A DNA stretch of 64,000 nucleotides from an uncultured Bacillota bacterium (GTDB lineage Bacteria; Bacillota; Clostridia; Tissierellales; Tepidimicrobiaceae). This document shows positions 18,473-28,226 of this stretch, piece after piece. How positions within the stretch are numbered: position 1 is the first letter of the stretch; each line of letters starts with the position of its first letter. The notes beneath the pieces were generated by a model. That model did not search any database. It worked only from the letters and a program-made list of their open reading frames with translations, and was not told where the DNA came from. The translations under genes were made by a program, and so were the position numbers. The stretch spans positions 62,001 through 126,000 of the forward strand of contig CALBUB010000015.1 in NCBI GenBank assembly GCA_937967955.1, given 5' to 3'.

Positions 18473-19572
18473 TGAAAGTAAAAAAATACGTTGGCTCTTC
18501 TGAGTACGAAGTTATGAATAGGTTAAAAAGTGAATTAGGCTCAGATGCAATCATATTAAGTACCCGTACCGTTAGACAAAAAGGATTATTTGGCTTTTTT
18601 AGGAAACCTTTAATTGAAATTATTGCAGCTTATGAAAAGGAAAGCTCTGCTAATCGAAAAAGTAGAACAGATGAAAATTTAGTAAGGATTAACAGAGAGT
18701 TAAGCGATATAAAGCGAATGGTAGCAAATATAAATCTTAATGAGCAAAAAGGTAAGCAGCTGCATCCAAAAATAGAAAAGTATTGGCGAAAGTTAATAGC
18801 AAATGGAGTAGATGAATCTATTGCAACTGCTATTTTCAAAAAGTTAGAGGAACAAGTGAATTTAGACAATAAAGAGCCACATTCAATTGAAAAAATAGTA
18901 AGGCATGTTGTTGCTGAATACATAGGAGAAGCTGAACCATTAAACTTATCAAAGAACCAACAGAAGATTATATTCCTGGTTGGACCTACAGGTGTTGGGA
19001 AAACGACAACTTTAGCAAAACTTGCTGCCCAATTGGTTATAGATGGGGAATTTAATGTGGGCTTAGTTACATCTGATACCTATAGGATAGCTGCAGTTGA
19101 ACAACTAAAAATTTATAGTAATATATTAAAGATTCCATTAGAAGTTATCTATACAGAAGAAGATATGTACAAGGCATTAGTTACTTTTAAGGATAAAGAT
19201 GTAATTTTTGTTGACACTACTGGCAGAAACCATCGTGAAATAAGCAGCAGGGATGAAATATTTAATATAATGGATTCAGTTAACAATAAAGAAGTATATT
19301 TGCTTCTTAGTATCACCACTGATTTTAATTCACTAAAATCTATTATTAAACATTACAGTTTTATAGAAGATTATAAGATTATATTTACTAAATTAGATGA
19401 AACCGAAAGGATGGGAAATATTTTAAATATAAAATACCTAACTAACAAACCTATTTCATATGTAACAACTGGACAAGAAGTTCCTAGTGATATAGAAGTA
19501 TTTGATAAAAACAAGATAGTAAGCTATCTATTAGGAGAGGTTAAAAATGAAGGATCAAGCCGAAAAACTTAG
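18472..19572 (+). CDS. flhF: Flagellar SRP-type GTPase FlhF
   Basis: FlhF is a third SRP-family GTPase that guides flagellar site and number. The 366-residue protein has an N-terminal basic domain (KKYVGSSEYEVMNRLKSELG), an N domain, and the G domain with G1 VGPTGVGKTTTLAKLAA (about 165-181), TSDTYRIAAVEQL, DTTGR and KLDET. Start is the ATG overlapping the flhA stop; a GTG three bases earlier is also possible. Its end overlaps flhG, its regulator. Confidence 0.97.
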   Translation: MKVKKYVGSSEYEVMNRLKSELGSDAIILSTRTVRQKGLFGFFRKPLIEIIAAYEKESSANRKSRTDENLVRINRELSDIKRMVANINLNEQKGKQLHPKIEKYWRKLIANGVDESIATAIFKKLEEQVNLDNKEPHSIEKIVRHVVAEYIGEAEPLNLSKNQQKIIFLVGPTGVGKTTTLAKLAAQLVIDGEFNVGLVTSDTYRIAAVEQLKIYSNILKIPLEVIYTEEDMYKALVTFKDKDVIFVDTTGRNHREISSRDEIFNIMDSVNNKEVYLLLSITTDFNSLKSIIKHYSFIEDYKIIFTKLDETERMGNILNIKYLTNKPISYVTTGQEVPSDIEVFDKNKIVSYLLGEVKNEGSSRKT

Positions 19573-20431
19573 GAAAATTATCTCCAGTTTAGAAGTTAAT
19601 ACTAACGTTGAGAGAGAAACTAGTAAAGCTAGAGTATTAGCTGTAACTAGTGGTAAAGGTGGCGTAGGAAAAACAAATTTTGCTGTTAATTTTGCCATAT
19701 CTTTAAGCCTTTTAGGACATAAAGTGCTAATTTTAGATGTAGATTTTGGCTTAGCAAATGTAGATATTATAACTGGAACAAATGTAAAAAATACTATTTC
19801 TGATTGTATTGTTTTAGGTATGGACATAGAGGAAGCAATAAACGAAGGGCCTGAAGGAATTAAGATAATATCTGGAGGCTCTGGTTTTCATGAATTTTCT
19901 ATTATGAATGAAAACAATATAGAAAAGTTTCTTAATTTAGTTGAAAAGCTAGAAACAACAATGGATTTTATAATCATAGATACAGGGGCAGGTGTATCAA
20001 ATAATGTATTGAAATTTGTAATGGCAGCAGAAGAGGCCATAGTAGTTACTACCCCTGAGCCAACTTCAATAATGGATAGTTATACTGTTATTAAAGCATT
20101 AATATTAAATGGGTATAAAGGCAAATTGAACGTGTTAGCTAATATAGTCAATAACAGAAGAGAAGCATATGATATATACAATAAATTAGAATTGGCATCT
20201 AAGAATTTTTTAAATTGTAATCTCGATTATCTAGGATATTTAGAAAAATCTGATACTGTGATAAAGGCTGTTAGAAGGCAAACCCCATTTATATTACTAG
20301 ATCCTAGATCAGCAGTTTCGAAGAATATGAAAATTATGGCATTAAAGTTTGCTGATCCTAATAGATATGTGTATAGTAAGAAAAGTAAGTTTACAGATAG
20401 GCTAAAAAAATTAATTTTTACTAAAAGGTGA
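19547..20431 (+). CDS. flhG: MinD-type ATPase FlhG (YlxH)
   Basis: FlhG is a MinD/ParA-like ATPase that stimulates FlhF GTP hydrolysis and limits flagellar number. The 294-residue protein has an N-terminal helix with the FlhF-activating look (DQAEKLRKIISSLE), deviant Walker A GKGGVGKTNFAVNFA at about 31-45, DVDFGLANVD, and IDTGAGVS. The C-terminal helix is basic, fitting a membrane-targeting end. It overlaps flhF by 26 bases. Confidence 0.96.
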   Translation: MKDQAEKLRKIISSLEVNTNVERETSKARVLAVTSGKGGVGKTNFAVNFAISLSLLGHKVLILDVDFGLANVDIITGTNVKNTISDCIVLGMDIEEAINEGPEGIKIISGGSGFHEFSIMNENNIEKFLNLVEKLETTMDFIIIDTGAGVSNNVLKFVMAAEEAIVVTTPEPTSIMDSYTVIKALILNGYKGKLNVLANIVNNRREAYDIYNKLELASKNFLNCNLDYLGYLEKSDTVIKAVRRQTPFILLDPRSAVSKNMKIMALKFADPNRYVYSKKSKFTDRLKKLIFTKR

Positions 20432-20436
20432 TTGTA

Positions 20437-21105
20437 GTGGCAAAAATGTTAGATTTACTTAAAGTAGGAGATAAGATTGAACTATTAAGAATAGATTCTT
20501 TAAATGATGAAACTTTATATCCAAGTCAAATATTGGATATTATAGACGAGCATATACTTATAATTAGTGGTCCCATATATAAAAGTAGATTAGTATATGT
20601 GAGACGAAATGAAAAAGTAAGAATAATTTGTGTTGTAGAAGATAGAGGAAAATACCAATTTGATGCAGAAGTATTAAATGCTAAGTATGAAGGAGTTTAT
20701 AAGCTTAAAATAAGAAGGATTTCTCAAATAACGAAACATCAGTTACGAAAATATTTTAGGCTAGATATTTCTATACCTGTAACTAAATATTTTACCATTA
20801 TGGAAGATGATGAAGAAAAAGATTTAGAAGAAAAATGCAGAACAAAAGATATAAGTGGCGGTGGAATGAAATTATATACAAATTATAAGCATAAAGTAGG
20901 AGATATGATTACTTGTGAATTTAAAGTAGATGAACATCTAATTACTACAAAAGCAAAAATTGTTCGAGTAGAACGGGTAGATACTTTTGAATTTGATTTT
21001 GCTCTGGGTATAGAATTTGTAGATTTAGAAGAAAGGGATAGAGATAGAATAATAAAGTTTCTGTTTTCAAAGCAAAGGGAGTTAATAGAAAAAGGGATGA
21101 TATAA
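20437..21105 (+). CDS. PilZ-domain flagellar brake protein (YcgR/YpfA type)
   Basis: A 222-residue protein with an N-terminal YcgR-type beta domain and a C-terminal PilZ domain. The c-di-GMP binding motif is intact: RxxxR as LRKYFR at about 100-105 and the DxSxxG element as DISGGG about 40 residues later. The role would be to slow or adjust the motor when c-di-GMP rises. I start at GTG 20437 with AAAAGG upstream; a GTG at 20428 overlapping the flhG stop is an alternative. Position between flhG and cheB is common in Clostridia. Confidence 0.88.
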   Translation: MAKMLDLLKVGDKIELLRIDSLNDETLYPSQILDIIDEHILIISGPIYKSRLVYVRRNEKVRIICVVEDRGKYQFDAEVLNAKYEGVYKLKIRRISQITKHQLRKYFRLDISIPVTKYFTIMEDDEEKDLEEKCRTKDISGGGMKLYTNYKHKVGDMITCEFKVDEHLITTKAKIVRVERVDTFEFDFALGIEFVDLEERDRDRIIKFLFSKQRELIEKGMI

Positions 21106-22164
21106 ATGATTAGAGTGTTAATTGTAGATGATTCTGCTTTCTTTCGAAAGCTTTTAAAGGATGTATTGGAAAGAGATGAAGAAATAGTTGTAATAGGAGA
21201 AGCCAAAAATGGAAAAGAAGCTTTACAAAAGATTCCATTATTAAAGCCAGATATAATAACATTAGATATAGAAATGCCTTTTATGGATGGTATAACAACT
21301 TTAAAACATATAGCCAAAGATTATAATATACCTGTGGTTATGCTTAGCAGTTTTACTACTGCAGATGCAGCTATGACAATAAAAGCATTAGAAGAAGGAG
21401 CAGTTGATTTTATTCCTAAACCTAACAATATATTTAATATAAAAGCTGAAGATTTAAGGCTTCAAATAATAGATAAAATAAAGGTGGCTGCAAAGTGTAA
21501 ACTTTGTAATAAACATTATGGAGTTTATAAGAGAAAAGAAATTAAAACTAGCAAAATAAAAAAATTAACCCCAGTAGCAGGGGATGTGGATTTTGAATAT
21601 ATAATAGCAATAGGTACTTCCACTGGAGGGCCACGAGCACTACAAGAAGTGATACCAGCTTTACCTGAAAATATAAATGGTAGTATTTTAATAGTGCAGC
21701 ATATGCCGCCTAAATTTACCAAATCATTAGCAGATAGACTTAATAGCTTATCAGAAATACATGTTAAAGAAGGGGAAGAAGGGGACAAGTTACACAGAGG
21801 CTGGTGTTATATTGCACCAGGAGGTTTTCATATGAAAGTAGTTAAAGAAAGACAAGATTTTATAATAAAGTTGGACAAAGGTGCACCTATAAAAGGCTTA
21901 AGACCATCAGTAGATGTGTTAATGGAATCTGTGGCAGAGATAGAAGGCATAAGAAAGTTAGGAGTTATAATGACTGGAATGGGTTCTGATGGAGCTAATG
22001 GCATTGTAAAAATGAAGGAAGCTGATGGCTATGTTTTAGCTCAGGATGAAGAAACATCAACAGTCTTCGGTATGCCTAAGGCTGCCATTAGAACAAATTG
22101 TGTGGATAAGATAGTTCCTTTAAGTGAAATTGCTAATGAAATTATTCGGGTGGTGGGGGTGTAA
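21106..22164 (+). CDS. cheB: Chemotaxis protein-glutamate methylesterase CheB
   Basis: CheB demethylates (and deamidates) receptor glutamates for adaptation. The 352-residue protein has a receiver domain with D54 in TLDIEMPFMDG, a linker containing a CKLCNK motif near 125-130, and a methylesterase domain with the catalytic serine in GTSTGGPRA, histidine in VQHMPPKFT and aspartate in MGSDGANG. Its partner CheR is not in this window. Stop and next start are two bases apart. Confidence 0.97.
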   Translation: MIRVLIVDDSAFFRKLLKDVLERDEEIVVIGEAKNGKEALQKIPLLKPDIITLDIEMPFMDGITTLKHIAKDYNIPVVMLSSFTTADAAMTIKALEEGAVDFIPKPNNIFNIKAEDLRLQIIDKIKVAAKCKLCNKHYGVYKRKEIKTSKIKKLTPVAGDVDFEYIIAIGTSTGGPRALQEVIPALPENINGSILIVQHMPPKFTKSLADRLNSLSEIHVKEGEEGDKLHRGWCYIAPGGFHMKVVKERQDFIIKLDKGAPIKGLRPSVDVLMESVAEIEGIRKLGVIMTGMGSDGANGIVKMKEADGYVLAQDEETSTVFGMPKAAIRTNCVDKIVPLSEIANEIIRVVGV

Positions 22165-22166
22165 TT

Positions 22167-24176
22167 ATGGACTTGGATATGAGTCAATATTTAAACCTTT
22201 TTATAGAAGAAGCTAATGAACATTTGCAAAATATGAATGATATTTTATTAGAGTTAGAAAAAGATACAGAAAATACTTCCTTGATAAATGAGCTGTTTAG
22301 GGTAGCTCATACACTAAAGGGTATGTCTGGAACTATGGGTTTTGAACATATGGCTGATTTAACCCATGAGATGGAAAATGTACTTGATGGAGTTAGAAAC
22401 AATAAGATAAAACTAAATGAAAGTATCATAGATATTCTTTTTGAGTGTTTCGATGCATTAGATGAAATTGTAAACTATATAGCAGATAGTGGAAGTGAAA
22501 AGGAAAATTATACTAATAAGGAATTAATAAGCAAATTAAAAGCTATTATAGAAGGGGAAAAAAGTTTAGAACTAGAAGATATACAGGATAAGCAAGAAGG
22601 CCTTCAATTAGATAACCATGTTGTAAATGTTATAAAAGAAGCTAAAAAGCAAGACCTTAATGTATTTCAAATATCGATTACTTTAAGCCCAGCTTGTATG
22701 TTGAAATCTGCAAGGGCCTTTGTAATAATAAATACTTTAGATGCTGTAGGTGATATTGTTTATTCCAAGCCGTCAACTGAAGATATTGAAGATGAAAAAT
22801 TTGACCTAACTTTTTCCTTAATACTAATAACTGAAGCTAATAAAGACAAGCTAATAGAGAAATTAGATACAATATCTGAAATAGATAGGATAGAAATAGA
22901 AGCAATAGAAAGTGATACATTAAAAATATCAATGGATGAAGACGAAAATGCTATGGAAGAGGTCCATGTGAAAAAACATAAAGATGATAAGAAAACTGAT
23001 AGTAAGGAACAAATTAAAAAAGTTAGCAAAGTGACTAAAACTGTCAGAGTGGATATAGATAGATTAGATAACCTTATGAATTTAGCTAGTGAATTAATCA
23101 TTATAAAAAACAGGATGGATGATTTAAGTGGCACTTCTAATAAAGAAGATATGCTCCAAACTATTGAATACTTAGAACGGATTACCACTAATTTACATAA
23201 TGCTGTTATGAAGATAAGAATGGTACCTATAGAAAGGGTATTTAACAGATTTCCACGTATGGTAAGGGATTTATCTAAAGAATTAAACAAAAAAATAAAC
23301 TTACAGATGTATGGAGAAAACACAGAAGTAGATAGAACAGTAATAGATGAAATTGGGGACCCATTAATACACATTATAAGAAACTCTCTCGACCATGGTA
23401 TTGAATATCCTGAAGAAAGGCTAAAATTAGGAAAAGCTGAAGAGGGCAACCTCATATTGAGGGCATATCCAGATGGTAATAATGTAGTTATAGAGGTATT
23501 AGATGATGGTTGCGGAATAGATTATGAAAAAGTAAAGAAAAAATCCATAGATAAGGGCTTGATAACAGAAGAAGAAGCTGAAAAAATGTCTGAAAATGAA
23601 TTGGCAAACATATTGTTTGAGCCAGGTTTTAGTACGTCTGATGAAATAACAGAAATATCTGGTAGAGGTGTTGGCTTAGATGTAGTTAAAAATAAAATTG
23701 AGTCAATTAATGGTACCATAGAATTAGAAAGTGAGAAGAACAAGGGAACTAAGTTTACTATAAGGATTCCTTTAACATTGGCTATAATCCAGGCACTTTT
23801 AGTAAAATTAATAGATGAAATTTATGCAATACCTTTAAGTTCTATTACTGAAATCATAAGTGTCAATGGAGAGAGTATAAGGAGTATACAAGAACAGGAA
23901 ATTATGCTTTACAGAGGAAAGACCATACCAATAGTTAGATTGAACAAAGTAATGGGCTTAGAAGATGATGACTTTTTAGATGAATATATAGCTGTAGTAG
24001 TAAGAAAAGGTGATAAATTGGCAGCCCTATTAGTTAATGATTTAATAGGCCAACAGGAAATTGTAATAAAACCTTTAGGAAAATATTTATCATCCTACGT
24101 AAAATACTTTTCTGGAGCAACCATACTAGGCAATGGAGATGTATCACTCATATTGGATGTTAATTCATTGATATAA
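22167..24176 (+). CDS. cheA: Chemotaxis histidine kinase CheA
   Basis: CheA is the receptor-coupled kinase that phosphorylates CheY and CheB. The 669-residue protein has an Hpt domain with H48 in AHTLKGMSG, a P2-like domain (about 150-260), a charged linker, the dimerisation helices, the ATPase domain with N box HIIRNSLDHGIE, G1 DDGCGID and G2 GRGVGLDVVK, and a C-terminal CheW-like coupling domain. All key residues are present. Confidence 0.98.
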   Translation: MDLDMSQYLNLFIEEANEHLQNMNDILLELEKDTENTSLINELFRVAHTLKGMSGTMGFEHMADLTHEMENVLDGVRNNKIKLNESIIDILFECFDALDEIVNYIADSGSEKENYTNKELISKLKAIIEGEKSLELEDIQDKQEGLQLDNHVVNVIKEAKKQDLNVFQISITLSPACMLKSARAFVIINTLDAVGDIVYSKPSTEDIEDEKFDLTFSLILITEANKDKLIEKLDTISEIDRIEIEAIESDTLKISMDEDENAMEEVHVKKHKDDKKTDSKEQIKKVSKVTKTVRVDIDRLDNLMNLASELIIIKNRMDDLSGTSNKEDMLQTIEYLERITTNLHNAVMKIRMVPIERVFNRFPRMVRDLSKELNKKINLQMYGENTEVDRTVIDEIGDPLIHIIRNSLDHGIEYPEERLKLGKAEEGNLILRAYPDGNNVVIEVLDDGCGIDYEKVKKKSIDKGLITEEEAEKMSENELANILFEPGFSTSDEITEISGRGVGLDVVKNKIESINGTIELESEKNKGTKFTIRIPLTLAIIQALLVKLIDEIYAIPLSSITEIISVNGESIRSIQEQEIMLYRGKTIPIVRLNKVMGLEDDDFLDEYIAVVVRKGDKLAALLVNDLIGQQEIVIKPLGKYLSSYVKYFSGATILGNGDVSLILDVNSLI

Positions 24177-24189
24177 AGGAGGAAAAATA

Positions 24190-24627
24190 ATGACTTCCAA
24201 CATCCAGAACAAATATGTAACCTTTAAGCTAGGTAAAGAATATTACGGTTTATCTATAGAAAATGTTTTATCTATTGAAAAGCCCAGTAAAACAACAAGG
24301 GTACCCAATGTACCAGCTTATATAATTGGTCTTATAAACTTAAGAGGAGATGTAATACCAGTTATAGATTTAAGAGTTAAATTAGGAATGGAAAAGAAAC
24401 AAGTGGACAATGATTCAAGAATTATAATTGTAAAAGAAAAAGGAATTACAGTGGGCTTAATGGTAGATTCCTCTAAAGAAGTGGTAGATATTAATAAAGA
24501 GGATATAGACAAGCCTCCAACTAGTGATGATAACACCATTATAGATTATGTTAGTGGGATTGGTAAAAAAGGAGAAAGATTGATTATCATACTTGATTCT
24601 TTAAAACTATTAGATTTAAGGGGTTAA
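24190..24627 (+). CDS. cheW: Chemotaxis coupling protein CheW
   Basis: CheW bridges chemoreceptors and CheA in the signalling array. The 145-residue single CheW domain has the usual core KYVTFKLGKEYYGLSIENV and IIGLINLRGDVIPVIDLR (about 44-61). AAAGGAGG lies upstream of the ATG. It is encoded between cheA and cheC. Confidence 0.97.
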   Translation: MTSNIQNKYVTFKLGKEYYGLSIENVLSIEKPSKTTRVPNVPAYIIGLINLRGDVIPVIDLRVKLGMEKKQVDNDSRIIIVKEKGITVGLMVDSSKEVVDINKEDIDKPPTSDDNTIIDYVSGIGKKGERLIIILDSLKLLDLRG

Positions 24628-24632
24628 TAGCC

Positions 24633-25235
24633 ATGAAAGATGATATGTTTAACAATTTCTTCTTAGACGCTTTAAAGGAGATTGGAAATATTGGTTCAGG
24701 AAATGCGATAACTGCTTTGGCTAATATGTTATCAAAAAGGATAAATATGAGCGTTCCCAAGGTTAGAATTATTGATTTTAAGGATATTGCCACTATTTTA
24801 GGTGGAGAAGAAGAATTGATTGTGGGTATATACTTAAGCCTGGAAGATGATATAGAAGGTAATATTATGTTTATCCTTGATATAGATTCGGCAAAAAATT
24901 TGTTGAACATGTTGTTAGATAAAGAAGTAGAGGAGTTGGATGAATTAGCTATGTCAGCTTTAGCAGAAGTTGGTAATATTGTTTCATCATCTTATGTGAA
25001 TGCTTTGAGTGCATTAACAGGACTAAAAATTACTGTTTCAGTTCCTTCATTAGCTATAGATATGGCTGGAGCAATCCTTTCCGTGCCTGCAATCCAACTA
25101 GGGCTAATATCAGATAAAGCATTATTTATAGAAACTTTGTTTAAGGAAGGTAATAACTTAGTTAAAGGTAGTTTATTCCTACTACCAAACATTGAATCTT
25201 TCGAAAAAATATTATCATTATTAGGAGTATTGTAG
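24633..25235 (+). CDS. cheC: CheY-P phosphatase CheC
   Basis: CheC dephosphorylates CheY-P and pairs with CheD. The 200-residue protein has both phosphatase signatures, with the E and N residues visible in LKEIGNIGSGNAITAL (about 13-28) and AEVGNIVSSSYVNAL (about 112-126). Two sites mark a true CheC rather than CheX. It stands one base before cheD, fitting the CheC-CheD complex. Confidence 0.95.
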   Translation: MKDDMFNNFFLDALKEIGNIGSGNAITALANMLSKRINMSVPKVRIIDFKDIATILGGEEELIVGIYLSLEDDIEGNIMFILDIDSAKNLLNMLLDKEVEELDELAMSALAEVGNIVSSSYVNALSALTGLKITVSVPSLAIDMAGAILSVPAIQLGLISDKALFIETLFKEGNNLVKGSLFLLPNIESFEKILSLLGVL

Positions 25236-25236
25236 T

Positions 25237-25719
25237 ATGAGAATAATTAAGGTTGGTATGGCAGACTTAAAAGTAATAAAGGCCCCTGGTATTCTAACTA
25301 CTCTTGGTTTGGGCTCCTGTGTGGGGATTGTTTTATATGATAGAATCAACAAGATAGCCGGTTTAGCCCATCCTATGTTGCCTTCTTCTGTTGAGATATC
25401 TAACAATCAGAATAAAGCTAAATTTGTTGATACAGGAATAGATTTACTACTGGAAAAAATGCTTAAGAAGGGTGCAAATAAATATAGCATTGTAGCTAAA
25501 ATTGCAGGCGGTGCCCAGATGTTTTCTTTTAATAGTAATAACAGTATATTAAAAATTGGGGAAAAGAATGTTTTAGCAACTAGGCAGAAATTAAGGGATT
25601 TAGGAATTAAGATTATTTCAGAAGATACTGGTGGGAACTATGGAAGAACGATACAGTTTAATTCAGAAGATGGTTCGTTAATTGTTAAAACTTTAGGACA
25701 TGGAACTAAAGTCATATAG
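25237..25719 (+). CDS. cheD: Chemoreceptor glutamine deamidase CheD
   Basis: CheD deamidates receptor glutamines and activates CheC. The 160-residue protein has the catalytic cysteine C28 in GLGSCVGIV and histidine H45 in AHPMLP, and the family's AGGAQMF segment. The arrangement cheC-cheD is that of Bacillus and Thermotoga chemotaxis systems. Confidence 0.96.
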   Translation: MRIIKVGMADLKVIKAPGILTTLGLGSCVGIVLYDRINKIAGLAHPMLPSSVEISNNQNKAKFVDTGIDLLLEKMLKKGANKYSIVAKIAGGAQMFSFNSNNSILKIGEKNVLATRQKLRDLGIKIISEDTGGNYGRTIQFNSEDGSLIVKTLGHGTKVI

Positions 25720-25742
25720 TTCCCATTGAGGAGGTAGTATAT

Positions 25743-26483
25743 ATGACTACTGAGGAGCTTTGGAAGGAATATGCTAAGACAAAAGATAATAATATAAGGA
25801 AAAGTCTAATAGAAAGGTATATAGGTTTGGTAAAAATTGTAGCAGGAAGAATGTACAATTATTACGGCAGTAAAGTAGAATATGATGATTTAGTTAGTTT
25901 TGGAATATTGGGGCTTATAGATAGTATTGAAAGATTTGATATAAATAGAAATATAAAATTTGAAACTTATGCACAAATCAGAATTAAAGGTGCTATAGTA
26001 GATAACATTAGAAAACTAGACTGGATACCTAGATCCCTAAGGAAAAAATCTAAGGAAATACAAAAGGAAATGTTAAATTTAGAAAATAAATTAGGAAGAA
26101 CCCCTTCAAATATTGAATTAGCAGAACATTTAAACATGTCTTTAAAAGAATTAGAAGACATATTAGCCAATACTGTAGGCTTTAATGTAACATCCTTAGA
26201 AGAATTGTTGGCAAACAAAGGTGAGCATATAATAGATGAGGAAAAAGAGGTAAATATTCCTGAAAAAGCCTTTGAAGAAAAAGAGCTTAAGGAAATTTTA
26301 GGTGATATTATCGATGCTTTACCAGATAATCAAAAAACAGTAATTTCATTATATTATTATGAAGAGTTGACGTATAAAGAAATAGGCAAGATTATGAAAT
26401 TGTCAGAATCAAGAATATCACAAATACATAGCAAAGCAATATTGAATATTAGGAACAAATTATATAAAGTGGGGATATACTAA
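25743..26483 (+). CDS. fliA: Flagellar sigma factor sigma-28 (FliA/SigD)
   Basis: Sigma-28 directs late flagellar and chemotaxis genes such as flagellin. The 246-residue protein has region 2 (YDDLVSFGILGLIDSIERFD, then KFETYAQIRIKGAIVD), region 3, and region 4 with a helix-turn-helix (LTYKEIGKIMKLSESRISQIHSK). It follows cheD after AGGAGGTAG. Its targets are likely elsewhere; no clear sigma-28 promoter was found in this window. Confidence 0.97.
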   Translation: MTTEELWKEYAKTKDNNIRKSLIERYIGLVKIVAGRMYNYYGSKVEYDDLVSFGILGLIDSIERFDINRNIKFETYAQIRIKGAIVDNIRKLDWIPRSLRKKSKEIQKEMLNLENKLGRTPSNIELAEHLNMSLKELEDILANTVGFNVTSLEELLANKGEHIIDEEKEVNIPEKAFEEKELKEILGDIIDALPDNQKTVISLYYYEELTYKEIGKIMKLSESRISQIHSKAILNIRNKLYKVGIY

Positions 26484-26506
26484 TAAATATTTGGGGGTAT
26501 TAATGT

Positions 26507-27898
26507 ATGTATAAAGTTTTGCCAAATATAATAATTGAAATTTCTGAGGATGGTCTAGTAGGTTACATTTCCATTATTGAAAATTCCCAGGAAGAACAGC
26601 CAGATGAAATTTTAAATGTAGACCAAATAGTGGATAAAGTGAAGGAAATAATAAAGTATGGTTTAGATGAGAAAAGATTAAGAGAATTACTTACTTCAAA
26701 TTCTAAAGTATATAAAGAGACTATTGCTAGAGGGGTTATGCCGATAAATGGAGAAGATGGTTACATAAAATACTACTTCGATATAGAAAAAGAGATTAAG
26801 CCCAAAATACTGGAGGATGGAACTGTTGATTATAAGGAATTAGATGCAATCAATACTGTAACAGCCGGTGAAGTATTGGCAGAATTAATACCCCCAAGGG
26901 AAGGGAAGGATGGCATCAAGGTTACGGGAGATATAATCCCTTATAAAAAGGGTAAATCTCCTTTATTAAAATATGGTAAAAATGTTAGACTGCTAAATAA
27001 TGACAAAACCTTAGTTGCCGAAAAGGATGGCTTAGTAGCATTAAAGGGCGATAAAGTAATAGTATTAGATGTGCTTAGAGTAGACAATGTAGATAATACA
27101 ATTGGTAACATACGCTTTGATGGGTCAGTAATGGTAAGAGAAAATGTATTAAGTGGCTTCAAAGTAATAGCTAACGGGGATGTACAAGTAAATGGAGTCG
27201 TAGAAGGAGGCTATATAGAAAATACAGGTGATGTAATAATTAAGCAAGGAATACAAGGTTATAACCGGTTGACTGTACAGACTAAGGGAAATTTATCTAC
27301 AAAATTTATTGAAAATTCAGTAATCAAAGCAGATAAAGATATCACAGCTGAATCAATTATGCATAGTCAAGTTTCATGTAAGCAAAATTTAACTTTAGTT
27401 GGCAAAAAGGGATTAATTGTCGGAGGCATATGTAGAGCTGGAAAAGAGATTAAGGCAAAAACTGTTGGCTCATTGATGTCTACTAATACTATACTAGAGG
27501 TAGGTATAGATCCAGAAACAAAGGAAAAATATATTGCCACAGTGGAACAAATGAAAGCATGCCAATATGATTTAGATAAGATAGAAAAAATGGTAACCTT
27601 TTTAGAAAAAATGAAGAAGTCAAATAGATTGGATAAAGAAAAAATGCTAGTATACGCTAAGCTATTAAAAACTAGAGAAAGTTTAATGAATAAATATGAT
27701 GAACTTAAGGATATCTATTTAAGGCTAAAAGATGAAGTAAAGGATACTTCTCAAGGCCGCATTATAGTTACTGATATTGTATATCCAGGAGTTAAACTTG
27801 TCATTGGAAATTGTTCCATGGTAGTAAGAAATGAGATACGTAATAGTATGTTTTATGTAGAGGATGGAGAAATTAGAATAGCCCCTTACTGGGAGTGA
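26507..27898 (+). CDS. FapA (DUF342) family protein
   Basis: A 463-residue protein of the widespread FapA/DUF342 family, often next to fliA in Firmicutes. The N-terminal part includes TAGEVLAELIPPREGKDGIKVTG, followed by a beta-helix-like repeat region with regularly spaced valine/isoleucine and glycine (about 180-320), then a coiled coil (about 330-410). Members have been linked to polar localisation and to polymer or phospholipid processes, but the molecular role is unsettled. The gene has GGGGG eight bases ahead of the ATG. Confidence 0.85.
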   Translation: MYKVLPNIIIEISEDGLVGYISIIENSQEEQPDEILNVDQIVDKVKEIIKYGLDEKRLRELLTSNSKVYKETIARGVMPINGEDGYIKYYFDIEKEIKPKILEDGTVDYKELDAINTVTAGEVLAELIPPREGKDGIKVTGDIIPYKKGKSPLLKYGKNVRLLNNDKTLVAEKDGLVALKGDKVIVLDVLRVDNVDNTIGNIRFDGSVMVRENVLSGFKVIANGDVQVNGVVEGGYIENTGDVIIKQGIQGYNRLTVQTKGNLSTKFIENSVIKADKDITAESIMHSQVSCKQNLTLVGKKGLIVGGICRAGKEIKAKTVGSLMSTNTILEVGIDPETKEKYIATVEQMKACQYDLDKIEKMVTFLEKMKKSNRLDKEKMLVYAKLLKTRESLMNKYDELKDIYLRLKDEVKDTSQGRIIVTDIVYPGVKLVIGNCSMVVRNEIRNSMFYVEDGEIRIAPYWE

Positions 27899-27902
27899 TT
27901 TT

Positions 27903-28220
27903 ATGTATATAAAGCCAATTGATTATGTAAATTTAATAAGTAAAACCCAGGAAATTGTTAGAATTAAACAAGTTGAGGCAGATAAAGCAGTATTCCATTT
28001 TGATAACAGAATTATACAGAAGGATAAAGAGATAAAAGAAAATATGAAGAAAGTCAACAATACTCAAAGAGGGGAAAGTATAGCCATTAATAAAAACAAA
28101 GAGGGCAAAGGCAATAAGCAATATTATCATACAAAGAAAAAAAGAAGCAGGAAAAAAGGAAAAAACAATCCAATAGAAAATAAAGAATTAAGGGGTTGCA
28201 CTATAGATATTAAGGTTTAA
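27903..28220 (+). CDS. Small basic protein of unknown function
   Basis: A 105-residue protein I cannot assign. The N-terminal 55 residues are mixed helix; the middle and C-terminal part is strongly basic and Lys/Asn-rich (TKKKRSRKKGKNN near residue 80). A GGAGTG eight bases before the ATG supports translation, and it lies four bases after the FapA-like gene and six before the next gene. Small variable proteins at this spot are common in Clostridia; a flagellar link is only positional. Confidence 0.6.
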   Translation: MYIKPIDYVNLISKTQEIVRIKQVEADKAVFHFDNRIIQKDKEIKENMKKVNNTQRGESIAINKNKEGKGNKQYYHTKKKRSRKKGKNNPIENKELRGCTIDIKV

Positions 28221-28226
28221 GATGGG

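Noticed and set aside
22760..23455. 231-codon minus-strand frame opposite cheA
   Set aside because: It lies fully inside a well conserved cheA, has no ribosome-binding site and is Ser/Leu-rich antisense translation.
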